Origin: Mycetocola saprophilus
Lineage (GTDB): Bacteria > Actinomycetota > Actinomycetes > Actinomycetales > Microbacteriaceae
Reading direction: 5' to 3'
DNA: 64,000 nucleotides
Assembly: GCF_000718085.1 (NCBI RefSeq)
Contig: NZ_JOEC01000001.1
Location: 558,001-622,000 of the forward strand
Part shown: positions 56,875-64,000 of the stretch, one piece after another
How positions within the stretch are numbered: the first letter of the stretch is position 1
How the letters are laid out: the number at the start of each line of letters is the position of its first letter
The notes under the pieces: model-generated
Databases searched by the model: none
Seen by the model: only the letters and a program-made list of their open reading frames with translations
Told to the model about the DNA's origin: nothing
Translations under genes and position numbers: made by a program

Positions 56875-57543
56875 TTATCTCAGGACGTACACGACGAGGA
56901 ACAGAGCGATCCACACAACGTCAACGAAGTGCCAGTAGTAGGACACAACGATGGCGCTGGAGGCTTCCTTGTGACCAAAGTTCTTCACGGCGTAGCCGCG
57001 ACCGATGATCAGGAGGAAGGCGATCAGTCCGCCGATAACGTGAATGCCGTGGAATCCGGTGGTGATGTAGAACGCGGATCCGTAGGCGTCAGAGTTCAGC
57101 GCGACTCCCTCGCTGACCAGGGTGGCGTACTCCCAGATCTGGCCGGCGACAAAGATTGCACCAAGGGCATAGGTGAGGAAGAACCACTCAACCATTCCCC
57201 ACTGGCTCGGCTTAGGCCCGGTCGACCGCGGCTGGAGACGCTCGGCTGCAAACACGCCCGCCTGGCAGGCAAAGGAGGAAGATACGAGGATCAACGTGTT
57301 AATCAGCGCGAACGGCACGTTAAGTACGGACGTTCCGTGAGCCCAGATTTCGGGGGCTACGGAACGCAGGGTGAAGTAGATCGCGAACAGACCCGCGAAA
57401 AACATGACCTCTGAACCCAGCCACACAATGGTGCCCACGGCTACGTTATTGGGTCTGTTGATCTTCGGGGCTTTCGCCGCATAGTTCAAAGAAGTGCTCG
57501 TCACTCCTCCATTATGGCTGATTTGCGGGCGAGTATTGGCCAT
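56875..57543 (-). CDS. ctaE: Cytochrome c oxidase subunit III
   Basis: A 222-residue membrane subunit with five helices. VAVGTIVWLGSEVMFFAGLF opens the core, YITTGFHGIHVIGGL contains conserved His, and SYYWHFVDVVWI closes it. It is first in the ctaE-qcrCAB operon, as in mycobacteria. The ATG at 57543 is used here. A GTG at 57504, preceded by CATAAT and GGAGGA, would give a 209-residue protein closer to the usual N-terminus (MTSTS). Confidence 0.95.
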   Translation of the reverse strand: MANTRPQISHNGGVTSTSLNYAAKAPKINRPNNVAVGTIVWLGSEVMFFAGLFAIYFTLRSVAPEIWAHGTSVLNVPFALINTLILVSSSFACQAGVFAAERLQPRSTGPKPSQWGMVEWFFLTYALGAIFVAGQIWEYATLVSEGVALNSDAYGSAFYITTGFHGIHVIGGLIAFLLIIGRGYAVKNFGHKEASSAIVVSYYWHFVDVVWIALFLVVYVLR

Positions 57544-57698
57544 TTCCCGTCTCGCTCGACCTTCACAAGGGGTTAGGGCTACCTAAGTTTTCGCCGTGAA
57601 TTCACCCTGAATGTCCGAGATTCCGCGGCTTTCCGGTCGCGGTGTCGGCAAAACGTCGGCATAAAGGTTTTTGCGGGCCGGAGCGTCGCGGATACCAA

Positions 57699-57704
57699 TA
57701 TGCT
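57699..57704 (+). promoter_or_regulatory. Candidate -10 box of trpD (leaderless)
   Basis: TATGCT ends exactly 6 bases before the trpD ATG, with no Shine-Dalgarno. Confidence 0.55.
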
Positions 57705-57710
57705 TGACCT

Positions 57711-58781
57711 ATGTTGGATACCTTCACCTGGCCCTCCCTGTTCACCTCTCTGCTGTCCGGCGAGAACCTCAGTGTCGCCGAGGCGACGTGGGCGATGCAG
57801 CAGATCATGAGTGGAGCGGCGACTCCGGCGCAGATTGGCGCATTCCTGGTCGCCCTGCGCTCCAAGGGGGAGACCGTGGATGAGGTGGTGGGTTTCCGCG
57901 ACGCGATTCTGGAGCACGCACTCCCGCTGCCGCTGGACTCGATGGCGCTCGACATCGTGGGTACAGGCGGGGACCGCTTCGGGACCGTGAACGTCTCCAC
58001 CATGGCGGCCATCGTTTCGGCCTCCACCGGGATCCCAGTCATCAAGCACGGCAACCGCGCCGCGAGTTCCGCCTCCGGTTCCAGCGACGTGCTGGCGGCC
58101 CTCGGCATCGACCTCTCGCTGGCGCCCGCCGCCGTGGCCGATGTCGCCCGCGAGACCGGCGTGACCTTCGCCTACGCCTCGGCTTTCCACCCCGGATTTG
58201 CCCACGCCGGACCGGTCCGTGCCCAGCTGGGGATTCCCACCGTTTTCAACTTCCTGGGTCCGCTGACCAACCCTGCCCGTCCCGAAGCCTCGGCCGTGGG
58301 TGTTGCCCAGGCCGACCGGGTGCCGCTGATCACCGGGGTGTTCCGTACCCGCGGGGCAACCGCGCTGGTGTTCCGCGGGGACGATGGGCTTGATGAGCTC
58401 ACCACCACCGGACACTCGCACATCTGGGAAATCACTCGCGGTCGGATCGCCGAACACGACCTTGACCCCGGGGATCTAGGGATCGCCCGGGCGCGGATCG
58501 AGGACCTGGTGGGTGGCGATCCGGTGCGCAATGCCGAGATCGTGCGCGAAACCCTCGCCGGTCGTCTCGGACCGGTGCGCGATATCGTCCTGCTGAACGC
58601 GGCGGCGGGCATCGTGTCCTACCGCCTGGCCGAGGACCACACCCAGATGGAGCAGCCGATCCTCGCCCGCTTCCGGGACGCCCTGAAGGTCGCCGCCGAG
58701 GCTGTTGATTCCGGGGCCGCCCTCGCTAAGCTGGATCAGTGGGTCGCCGCAACGTCGCGTCGATCCGAGCACACGGCATAG
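57711..58781 (+). CDS. trpD: Anthranilate phosphoribosyltransferase
   Basis: A 356-residue enzyme of tryptophan synthesis that joins anthranilate and PRPP. The PRPP loop is GTGGDRFGTVNVST, starting at residue 84. KHGNRAASSASGSSDVL, FAYASAFHPGF and FNFLGPLTNPA are family motifs. It lies apart from other trp genes, next to the ctaE-qcr operon, as is common in actinobacteria. The start is set by the leaderless -10 box. Confidence 0.96.
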   Translation: MLDTFTWPSLFTSLLSGENLSVAEATWAMQQIMSGAATPAQIGAFLVALRSKGETVDEVVGFRDAILEHALPLPLDSMALDIVGTGGDRFGTVNVSTMAAIVSASTGIPVIKHGNRAASSASGSSDVLAALGIDLSLAPAAVADVARETGVTFAYASAFHPGFAHAGPVRAQLGIPTVFNFLGPLTNPARPEASAVGVAQADRVPLITGVFRTRGATALVFRGDDGLDELTTTGHSHIWEITRGRIAEHDLDPGDLGIARARIEDLVGGDPVRNAEIVRETLAGRLGPVRDIVLLNAAAGIVSYRLAEDHTQMEQPILARFRDALKVAAEAVDSGAALAKLDQWVAATSRRSEHTA

Positions 58782-58830
58782 CCGCCGCACCGGGCCACAA
58801 GCCCGACGGCGCGAGTTTTGGGAGAAATCG

Positions 58831-59829
58831 GTGAAGAAGCTGATGAATGATCCACGCGCGGTGACCGAGCAGGCCGTGGCCGGTTTTGTGCGCGCCCATG
58901 GCGCGCGTCTGCGTCGCGTGGGCACCGGCTACGGGGTGGCGCGCGCCGAGCCGCTGCTGCCGGGTACCGTCGCCGTGATCGGTGGCGGGGGGAGCGGACA
59001 CGAACCCCTGCACGTGGGGTTTGTGGGTTCCGGTGCCCTGGCCGGGGCCGTGCCCGGTGAGATCTTTAGCGCGCCCACGCCCGAATCCATTCTGGAGGTG
59101 GTGCAGGCGACCCACGCGGGTGCCGGGGTGCTGTTCGTGGTGGGGAACTACTCGGGGGATCGCTTCAACTTTGAACTCGCCGCCGAGCGCTGCATCGCCC
59201 TCGGGATCCCGGCACGCTTGGTGGTGGTGTCCGATGATGTGGGGCTGGGCTCGCTGATCCCGGCCGATCGCCGACGGGGAATCGCCGGCATGCTGGTGGC
59301 CCTCAAGATTCTGGGGGCCGCCGCCGAGCGCGGCGACGATCTGGAGACGCTGGTGGACATCGGCGAACGGATCAACACGAACCTGGCCTCGATGGGGGTG
59401 GGCCTGCGCGCGGGGACCTCGCCGCTCGCGGACGTGGCCAGCTTTGACCTCGGCGAGGACGAGATGGAGGTCGGCATCGGCATCCACGGCGAGCTCGGCC
59501 GGGACCGGGTACCCCGGGGGCGTGCCGACGAGATCGCCGAGCTGCTGCTGACCGAGATCCTGGCCGAGCTGGGGGCCACGCCCGCGGACACACTCCTGGT
59601 GTTTGTGAACGGGATGGGTGGGACCCCGCCGGGGGAGCTGGCGCTGTTTTTTGACAGCGTCGCCCGGGACCTGGAGGGGCGCGGCTATGTGATTGGCCGC
59701 TCGCTGGTGGGTGCCTATGTGACGGCACTTGATATGCAGGGCGTCTCGGTGAGCATCGCCCGACTGGATCCCGAGCTACTCTCGCTGTGGGACGCCCCGG
59801 TGGACACCCCGGTGCTGCGCGCGCCCTAG
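58831..59829 (+). CDS. dhaK: Dihydroxyacetone kinase subunit DhaK
   Basis: A 332-residue substrate-binding subunit of the PTS-dependent dihydroxyacetone kinase. The N-terminal GGGGSGHEPLHVGFVG and the dihydroxyacetone-binding GIGIHGELG with His219, which forms a covalent hemiaminal with substrate, are present. GGTPPGEL follows. The GTG at 58831 has GGAG at 6 bases. It begins the dhaKLM operon. Confidence 0.95.
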   Translation: MKKLMNDPRAVTEQAVAGFVRAHGARLRRVGTGYGVARAEPLLPGTVAVIGGGGSGHEPLHVGFVGSGALAGAVPGEIFSAPTPESILEVVQATHAGAGVLFVVGNYSGDRFNFELAAERCIALGIPARLVVVSDDVGLGSLIPADRRRGIAGMLVALKILGAAAERGDDLETLVDIGERINTNLASMGVGLRAGTSPLADVASFDLGEDEMEVGIGIHGELGRDRVPRGRADEIAELLLTEILAELGATPADTLLVFVNGMGGTPPGELALFFDSVARDLEGRGYVIGRSLVGAYVTALDMQGVSVSIARLDPELLSLWDAPVDTPVLRAP

Positions 59830-59881
59830 CGTGCCGCGACGGTGCCCACCGAGAATGATTTTTGTCAGTGAAGGAGAAAAG

Positions 59882-60517
59882 ATGACCCTGAATGCCGAAT
59901 GGGCCGCCCGGTGGCTGGTTGCCGCGGGCGACGTCTGCGATCGCGACCGTGCCTACCTCAGCGAGCTTGACCGCCTGATCGGAGACGGTGATCACGGCGA
60001 AAACCTGGCACGCGGTTTTGGTGCCGTGCGTGGCCAGCTGCTCTCGAGCCCGGGTGGAGAAACCCCGGCCGAACTCTTCCGCACCGCGGCCCACACGCTG
60101 ATCTCCACCGTGGGTGGGGCCTCGGGACCGCTCTACGGGACCGCGCTGATGCGGGCCGCCGAGGCGCTCCAGGGACGCAGCGTACTCGATACCCAGGGGG
60201 TGGTGGACCTGATCGGTGCCGCCGCCGAGGGGATCGCCGCCCGCGGCGGTGCCGAGGCCGGGGACAAGACGATGCTGGATGCATGGCTTGCCGCACAGGC
60301 CGAGGCCCAGGCGGTCCAGGTCGCGGGAGGATCGGTCGAGGAGGTTATCGAGGCAGCCGCCCGCGGTGCCGCGGCCGGGGCCGAGGCCACCGAGCCCATG
60401 GTCGCCAAGCGGGGGCGGGCGAGCTACCTCGGCGAGCGTTCCCGTGGACACCGTGATCCCGGGGCCGCCTCCAGCGCGCTGCTGCTCGAGGCCGCGGCCG
60501 CGGCGGTGCGCTCGTGA
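59882..60517 (+). CDS. dhaL: Dihydroxyacetone kinase subunit DhaL
   Basis: A 211-residue ADP-binding subunit. The Mg-binding Asp residues D30, D35 and D37 are in LDRLIGDGDHG. GGASGPLYGTAL, GDKTMLDAW and KRGRASYLGERSRGHRDPGA follow. DhaL keeps ADP bound, is recharged by DhaM, and phosphorylates dihydroxyacetone held by DhaK. GAAGGAG lies 7 bases before the ATG. Confidence 0.95.
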   Translation: MTLNAEWAARWLVAAGDVCDRDRAYLSELDRLIGDGDHGENLARGFGAVRGQLLSSPGGETPAELFRTAAHTLISTVGGASGPLYGTALMRAAEALQGRSVLDTQGVVDLIGAAAEGIAARGGAEAGDKTMLDAWLAAQAEAQAVQVAGGSVEEVIEAAARGAAAGAEATEPMVAKRGRASYLGERSRGHRDPGAASSALLLEAAAAAVRS

Positions 60518-60555
60518 CCCGAGAGGTTGTGCGCGCGAACGGATGGATCCGATGA
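60514..60555 (+). CDS. Possible 13-codon linking peptide between dhaL and dhaM
   Basis: A GTG overlaps the dhaL stop (GTGA), runs 13 codons, and its TGA overlaps the dhaM ATG (ATGA). It could relay ribosomes from dhaL to dhaM. It has no recognisable sequence and may be chance. Confidence 0.3.
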   Translation: MTREVVRANGWIR

Positions 60556-61295
60556 CCGCAGAGCCCACGCGAGTGGGACTCGTCATCGTCTCTCACAGTG
60601 GCCGCATCGCCGAGGGCGTGCGTGAGCTTGCCGGTCAGATGGCCCCGAGCATCACGATCCTGGACGCCGGCGGGGACGCCGAGGGTGGGCTCGGGACCGA
60701 CTTTGCCCGGGTGAGCGACGCGCTCACGGGGGCTGATGCCGGTGCCGGCGTCCTGGTCCTGGCGGATCTGGGCTCGGCGATCATGACGGCCGAGTCGGCG
60801 ATCGAGTTCCTCGATGCCGAACGCCGCGCGCGTGCCCACGTATCCCCGGCCCCACTGGTCGAGGGGGCGGTGGCCGCGGCCGTCGCCGCCGAGCAGGGCG
60901 GAGACCTGGCGGCCGTGATCGCCGCCGCGCTCACGGCGGGGGATGGGAGCCCCGCGGACGCCGTGGGCAGCGCCGACGCGCTGGCGGCCGAGGAGCACCG
61001 GCCCGATGTGGCCGCCCTGGGTTATGCGCGCAGCGTCGTGGTAACCAACCCTGAGGGGTTACATGCGCGCCCGGCGGCGGAGTTTGCCAAGCTGGCCGCT
61101 ACCTTCCCGGTCGCGGTCACGGTTAACGGGCGCGACGGCAAGAGCTTGCTGCAGATCATGTCCCTGGGGCTGATGCCCGGTGCCGAGGCCGAGATCGCCT
61201 CCCCGGACCCCGACGGTCGCGTGGCGGTTGATGCGCTGGCGGATCTGATCGAGTCCGGATTTGGTGATCGGGGCAGCGCCGCGCCCGGGAAGTGA
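60552..61295 (+). CDS. dhaM: Dihydroxyacetone kinase phosphotransferase DhaM with HPr domain
   Basis: A 247-residue protein that passes PTS phosphate to DhaL-ADP. Residues 1 to about 135 are an EIIA-Man-like domain with phospho-His15 (IVSHSGRIAEG). Residues about 155-240 are an HPr domain with phospho-His171 (GLHARPAAEF). There is no enzyme I domain, unlike E. coli DhaM. The built-in HPr may make the kinase take phosphate directly from enzyme I. The ATG at 60552 is used. An ATG at 60543 in frame is possible. Confidence 0.93.
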   Translation: MTAEPTRVGLVIVSHSGRIAEGVRELAGQMAPSITILDAGGDAEGGLGTDFARVSDALTGADAGAGVLVLADLGSAIMTAESAIEFLDAERRARAHVSPAPLVEGAVAAAVAAEQGGDLAAVIAAALTAGDGSPADAVGSADALAAEEHRPDVAALGYARSVVVTNPEGLHARPAAEFAKLAATFPVAVTVNGRDGKSLLQIMSLGLMPGAEAEIASPDPDGRVAVDALADLIESGFGDRGSAAPGK

Positions 61296-61313
61296 ATTTT
61301 GCCCCAACGCGGG

Positions 61314-61328
61314 CACGCGGGCGTGTCG
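61314..61328 (+). promoter_or_regulatory. 15-base element identical to part of the ftsZ palindrome
   Basis: CACGCGGGCGTGTCG is identical to 33334-33348 in the ftsZ promoter region. Here it lies 151-165 bases before the SHOCT protein gene. Confidence 0.4.
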
Positions 61329-61478
61329 TGGAGAGGATCCGCGCGCTTTCCGCGTGCCCCGTATTGGGGTCATCGTAACCGTGGGTAAATGACTGCGCCG
61401 GATAACGAGCGTGCAGTACTGTCGGAGGCGGATCGAGCGTGTTTTTAGGGGGCTCGACCATCAATCGAAAGGACTGCT

Positions 61479-61880
61479 ATGGCTTCCAGTATCTGGGAAA
61501 ACTTCTGGAACGTTTTGGCGCTGCTGCTCTACATCGTGGTGTTTGTGAGCTATCTGTTCGCGCTGTTCGCCGTGATCTCGGACCTGTTCCGTGACCACAA
61601 GCTCGCCGGTGGCTGGAAGGCGCTGTGGATCGTCGGACTCATCTTCATCCCGATCCTGACGCTGCTGGTCTACCTGATTGCCCGCGGTAGCGGCATGGCC
61701 CAGCGCTCCGCCGAGGCTCAGCGTTCGGCTCAGAACGCCGCCGACGCGTACATTCGCGAGGCCGCCGGTAAGGCGACCCCGAGTGATGAGATCGCGACCG
61801 CCAAGGCGCTGTTTGATGACGGTGCCATCAGCGAGGAAGAGTTCGCTCACCTCAAGGCCAAGGCTCTCGCCCGCGCCTAA
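61479..61880 (+). CDS. Small membrane protein with SHOCT domain
   Basis: A 133-residue protein. Two membrane helices (about 10-35 and 46-68) form a phospholipase-D-nuclease N-terminal-like unit with FRDHKLAGGWKALWI between them. The C-terminal SHOCT motif is SDEIATAKALFDDGAISEEEF in short form (IATAKALFDDGAISEEEF). SHOCT domains are thought to act in oligomerisation. Function is unknown. GAAAGGAC lies 5 bases before the ATG. The 183-base upstream gap holds the shared 15-base element. Confidence 0.88.
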   Translation: MASSIWENFWNVLALLLYIVVFVSYLFALFAVISDLFRDHKLAGGWKALWIVGLIFIPILTLLVYLIARGSGMAQRSAEAQRSAQNAADAYIREAAGKATPSDEIATAKALFDDGAISEEEFAHLKAKALARA

Positions 61881-61891
61881 CGCCGAGCGTC

Positions 61892-61936
61892 ACGGCCCCC
61901 GCTCCCTCCGTTCGAGAGGGTGCGGGGGCCGTTTGC
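61892..61936 (+). terminator. Terminator after the SHOCT gene
   Basis: An 11-bp outer stem (ACGGCCCCCGC and complement) with an inner CCCTC/GAGGG stem, then TTTGCG. Confidence 0.8.
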
Positions 61937-61971
61937 GTTGGCGCGGGGTGGGTTCCGACACGCCGAGATAT

Positions 61972-62019
61972 AAAAAAGGCCCTCGCACATCCTCCCGGTG
62001 GGGAGTTTCTGCGAGGGCC
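61972..62019 (-). terminator. Terminator of tRNA-Leu
   Basis: On the reverse strand, GGCCCTCGCA pairs with TGCGAGGGCC and is followed by TTTTTTAT. It lies 5 bases past the tRNA CCA end. Confidence 0.92.
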
Positions 62020-62023
62020 GTGG

Positions 62024-62109
62024 TGGTGCCGGTGGTGGGACTCGAACCCACACGTCCTTTCGAACAAAGCATTTTGAGTGCTCCGCGTCTGCCATTCCGC
62101 CACACCGGC
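62024..62109 (-). tRNA. tRNA-Leu (anticodon CAA)
   Basis: An 86-base class II tRNA including an encoded CCA. The acceptor stem is GCCGGTG with CACCGGC. The anticodon loop CTCAAAA, closed by GAGCA/TGCTT, gives CAA, which reads UUG. The T arm GGGTTCGAGTCCC and a variable arm of leucine type are present. Confidence 0.96.
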
Positions 62110-62135
62110 TAACGTCGATATCTGAAACTGTATCG

Positions 62136-62141
62136 TACAAT
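62136..62141 (+). promoter_or_regulatory. Candidate -10 box of pdtaR (leaderless)
   Basis: TACAAT ends exactly 6 bases before the GTG start, with no Shine-Dalgarno. Confidence 0.6.
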
Positions 62142-62147
62142 TGAACC

Positions 62148-62756
62148 GTGACTGAGCAAGAAGCAACCTCTACCCCCGCCCCGCGACGCGTTGTTGTCGC
62201 CGAGGACGAATCCCTCATCCGTATGGACATCGTGGAGATCCTCCGCGACAACGGATTCGAGGTGGTAGGCGAGGCCGGTGATGGCGAGACCGCCGTCGCC
62301 CTCGCAACCGAACTGCGTCCGGACCTGGTGGTCATGGACGTGAAGATGCCCCAGCTGGACGGCATCTCGGCAGCCGAGCGTCTGCACAAGAACAACATCG
62401 CCCCGGTGGTCCTGCTGACCGCGTTTAGCCAGAAGGAACTGGTGGAGCGTGCCAGCGAGGCCGGCGCGCTGGCCTACGTGGTCAAGCCGTTCACCCCCAA
62501 CGACCTGCTGCCGGCCATCGAGATCGCCCTGAGCCGCCACCAGCAGATCCTCACCCTCGAGGCCGAGGTCGCCGACATGGTTGAGCGCTTCGAGACCCGC
62601 AAGCTGGTGGATCGCGCCAAGGGCCTGCTCAACGAGAAGATGGGCCTGACCGAGCCCGAGGCGTTCCGCTGGATCCAGAAGGCGTCCATGGATCGCCGTC
62701 TGACCATGCACGATGTGGCCCAGGCCATCATCGAGCAGCTCAGCGCCAAGAGCTAA
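62148..62756 (+). CDS. pdtaR: Response regulator with ANTAR RNA-binding domain (PdtaR type)
   Basis: A 202-residue response regulator. The receiver domain (about 12-130) has the acidic pocket VVAEDESLIR, phospho-Asp64 (VVMDVKMPQ) and the KPFTPNDL Lys. The C-terminal ANTAR domain (about 135-195; LVDRAKGLLNEKMGLTEPEAFRW given by its cores AKGLLNEKMGL and AFRWIQ) binds paired RNA hairpins and prevents termination. The match to Rv1626/PdtaR next to polA is clear. Its partner kinase PdtaS is not in the window. Confidence 0.95.
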   Translation: MTEQEATSTPAPRRVVVAEDESLIRMDIVEILRDNGFEVVGEAGDGETAVALATELRPDLVVMDVKMPQLDGISAAERLHKNNIAPVVLLTAFSQKELVERASEAGALAYVVKPFTPNDLLPAIEIALSRHQQILTLEAEVADMVERFETRKLVDRAKGLLNEKMGLTEPEAFRWIQKASMDRRLTMHDVAQAIIEQLSAKS

Positions 62757-62770
62757 CACACACCCCAACA

Positions 62771-62804
62771 AAAACGGGCCCCGTCGAAGGATGGGGCCCG
62801 TTTT
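62771..62804. terminator. Bidirectional terminator after pdtaR
   Basis: A 12-bp perfect stem (AAAACGGGCCCC and complement) with a 10-base loop. Runs of A and T flank it. Confidence 0.9.
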
Positions 62805-62815
62805 GCTGTCTGCGG

Positions 62816-63247
62816 CTATCGCGTCGGCTTGTCCTTGATCAGGTTGGTGATCCGGATGGTCGAGCAGCGGCGGCCGTTCTCATCGGTCACCACGATCTCG
62901 TGCACGGTCAGCGTGCGGCCCAGGTGGATGGGGGTGCAGACACCGGTGACGATGCCCGAGGTGGCCGAGCCGGTGTGGGTGGCGTTGATGTCCACACCCA
63001 CGGCGACCCGATCGGCACCGGCAAACAGGTTCGCGGACATCGATCCGAGCGATTCGCCCAGCACCACGTACGCACCACCGTGGAGCAGACCGATCGGCTG
63101 GGTATTGCCCTCGACCGGCATGGTGGCCACCGAGCGTTCGACCGAGAACTCGGTGAACTCGATGTTCATCTTTTCGGCCAGGGCCCCCATGCCACGCTCC
63201 ACGAGATAGCGCATGCCGGGGTTGTCGGCGGAGGTTGTGTCTGTCAT
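62816..63247 (-). CDS. Hotdog-fold thioesterase (PaaI family)
   Basis: A 143-residue hotdog acyl-CoA thioesterase. LLHGGAYVVLGESLGS carries the HGG motif and the likely catalytic Glu. VGVDINATHTGSATSG and LGRTLTVHEIVVTDENGR follow. Members next to polA in actinobacteria are often named 1,4-dihydroxy-2-naphthoyl-CoA hydrolases of menaquinone synthesis. The substrate cannot be set from sequence alone. AAAGGCAG lies 3-8 bases before the ATG. Confidence 0.9.
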   Translation of the reverse strand: MTDTTSADNPGMRYLVERGMGALAEKMNIEFTEFSVERSVATMPVEGNTQPIGLLHGGAYVVLGESLGSMSANLFAGADRVAVGVDINATHTGSATSGIVTGVCTPIHLGRTLTVHEIVVTDENGRRCSTIRITNLIKDKPTR

Positions 63248-63282
63248 CTGCTGCCTTTCGATGCGGAGGGGATGGGTCCAGC

Positions 63283-63438
63283 CTAGGAGAGGATCCCGAG
63301 CGCGGCCAGGGTTCCCAGCAGGCTGCTGGCCACCAGCGCAAACGCGACGATTCCGGCGATCCAGGCGCGGCGGCGCTTGGTGCGGGCACGCTGGGCGAGT
63401 TCGGCGGGGGTGTAGTCGTCAACGTTCCAGTCGGTCAT
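63283..63438 (-). CDS. Small single-helix membrane protein
   Basis: A 51-residue protein with an acidic start (MTDWNVDDYTPAELAQRAR), a basic stretch KRRR and one membrane helix (about 27-48). GAGGAATC before the ATG at 63438 supports translation. It lies 35 bases upstream of the thioesterase gene, probably in one operon. The family is not recognised. It is divergent from polA. Confidence 0.7.
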   Translation of the reverse strand: MTDWNVDDYTPAELAQRARTKRRRAWIAGIVAFALVASSLLGTLAALGILS

Positions 63439-63550
63439 GATTCCTCGTTTCGGGGATGGGGATCGGCGTCCCCCGATACTCCCACACTCGCCCGGGCGGG
63501 AACGGCTGCCCGGGCGGCGTGGGGGATATCGCCGTGACGGGGGTCCCTTG

Positions 63551-63556
63551 TAGGCT
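63551..63556 (+). promoter_or_regulatory. Candidate -10 box of polA (leaderless)
   Basis: TAGGCT ends exactly 6 bases before the GTG start. No Shine-Dalgarno is present. Confidence 0.55.
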
Positions 63557-63562
63557 GGGGCT

Positions 63563-64000
63563 GTGTCGGAAAACAAGAAGCCTACCCTCCTGATCATCGA
63601 CGGCCACTCGCTGGCCTTCCGGGCCTTTTACGCGCTCCCGGTCGACAGCTTTAAGACCCGCGACGGGCAGCACACCAACGCCATCCACGGCTTTATCTCG
63701 ATGCTGCTCAATCTGCTGAAGAACGAGTCGCCCACCCACGTTGCCGTGGCATTTGATATCTCGCGATTCTCCTTCCGTACCCGGGAGTACCCCGAGTACA
63801 AGGGCACCCGTGGGGAGACCCCGAGCGAGTTCATCGGCCAGATCCCGCTGCTGCAGGAGACCCTGGCCGCGATGAACATCACCACGATCACCAAGGAGGA
63901 CTTCGAGGCCGATGACATCCTGGCCACCCTCTCGGTGCGCGGCACCGAGGCCGGCTATCGGGTGCTCGTGGTCTCCGGTGACCGGGACGCGATCCAGCTG
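63563..64000 (+). CDS. polA: DNA polymerase I (3' end outside window)
   Basis: The first 146 codons of polymerase I, all in the 5'-nuclease domain. TLLIIDGHSLAFRAFYALP, VAVAFDISRFSFRTREYPEYKG, FEADDILATLS and VVSGDRDAIQL are the metal-binding and arch motifs. The enzyme removes RNA primers and fills gaps. The pdtaR-polA neighbourhood matches mycobacteria. The start GTG is set by the leaderless -10 box and MSENKKPTLL. Confidence 0.96.
   Translation, partial: MSENKKPTLLIIDGHSLAFRAFYALPVDSFKTRDGQHTNAIHGFISMLLNLLKNESPTHVAVAFDISRFSFRTREYPEYKGTRGETPSEFIGQIPLLQETLAAMNITTITKEDFEADDILATLSVRGTEAGYRVLVVSGDRDAIQL

Noticed and set aside
61972..62109. Possible integration site at tRNA-Leu
   Set aside because: No integrase gene, no second copy of the tRNA 3' end and no change in gene character nearby.

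Overview
The window is a gene-dense stretch of an actinobacterial chromosome of roughly 65% GC. Gene content and order point to the Micrococcales, most likely Microbacteriaceae: two MerR regulators of the FtsR type, a pyc gene beside ParA-type ATPases, the PknL/Rv2175c pair, a dcw cluster with sepF-yggT-divIVA, the actinobacterial bc1-aa3 respiratory genes, and the pdtaR/polA region. No insertion sequence, prophage, CRISPR array or foreign-looking island was seen. Most genes have clear functional assignments, so the interest lies in regulation, in one unusual ATPase, and in gaps in the expected gene order.

Layout. 1-9.8 kb: a partial ftsR, a second MerR regulator, a reverse-strand ParA, pyruvate carboxylase, a 1013-residue protein joining a very long Ala/Glu/Arg coiled coil to an EspI/MinD-like ATPase domain, and peptide deformylase. 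9.9-15.1 kb: fatty-acyl-CoA ligase, ROK glucokinase, a PlsC acyltransferase and class II DAHP synthase. 15.2-19.6 kb: a PASTA Ser/Thr kinase (PknL type) with a small membrane protein behind it, the divergent Rv2175c-like DNA-binding protein, a polyprenyl synthetase and a DUF3040 protein. 19.6-38.6 kb: the division and cell wall cluster mraZ-rsmH-ftsL-ftsI-murF-mraY-murD-ftsW-murG-murC-ftsQ, a terminator, then ftsZ-yggS-sepF-yggT-divIVA-lspA-rluD. murE is missing from its usual place between ftsI and murF. 38.7-49 kb: dnaE, a membrane protein, hisD, nrdR, pyrD, a DUF3043 protein, an M20 dipeptidase and an ErpA-type Fe-S protein. 49.2-57.5 kb: ctaCDF forward and ctaE-qcrCAB reverse, encoding the aa3 oxidase and the bc1 complex, with a DUF1990 gene between them. 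57.7-64 kb: trpD, dhaKLM, a SHOCT protein, tRNA-Leu(CAA), PdtaR, a thioesterase, a small membrane protein and the start of polA.

Regulation visible in the DNA. Many genes have a TANNNT box 6-10 bases before the start codon and no Shine-Dalgarno, which indicates leaderless transcripts (pknL, the prenyl synthetase, the M20 peptidase, trpD, pdtaR, polA and others). The dcw operon is preceded by an array of GTGG-type MraZ boxes, three of them spaced exactly 10 bp apart, with further inverted copies and a terminator upstream. The octamer CGACACGC recurs in non-coding DNA and forms a palindrome upstream of ftsZ. Two very short open frames link genes by stop/start overlaps, one before ftsI and one before dhaM.
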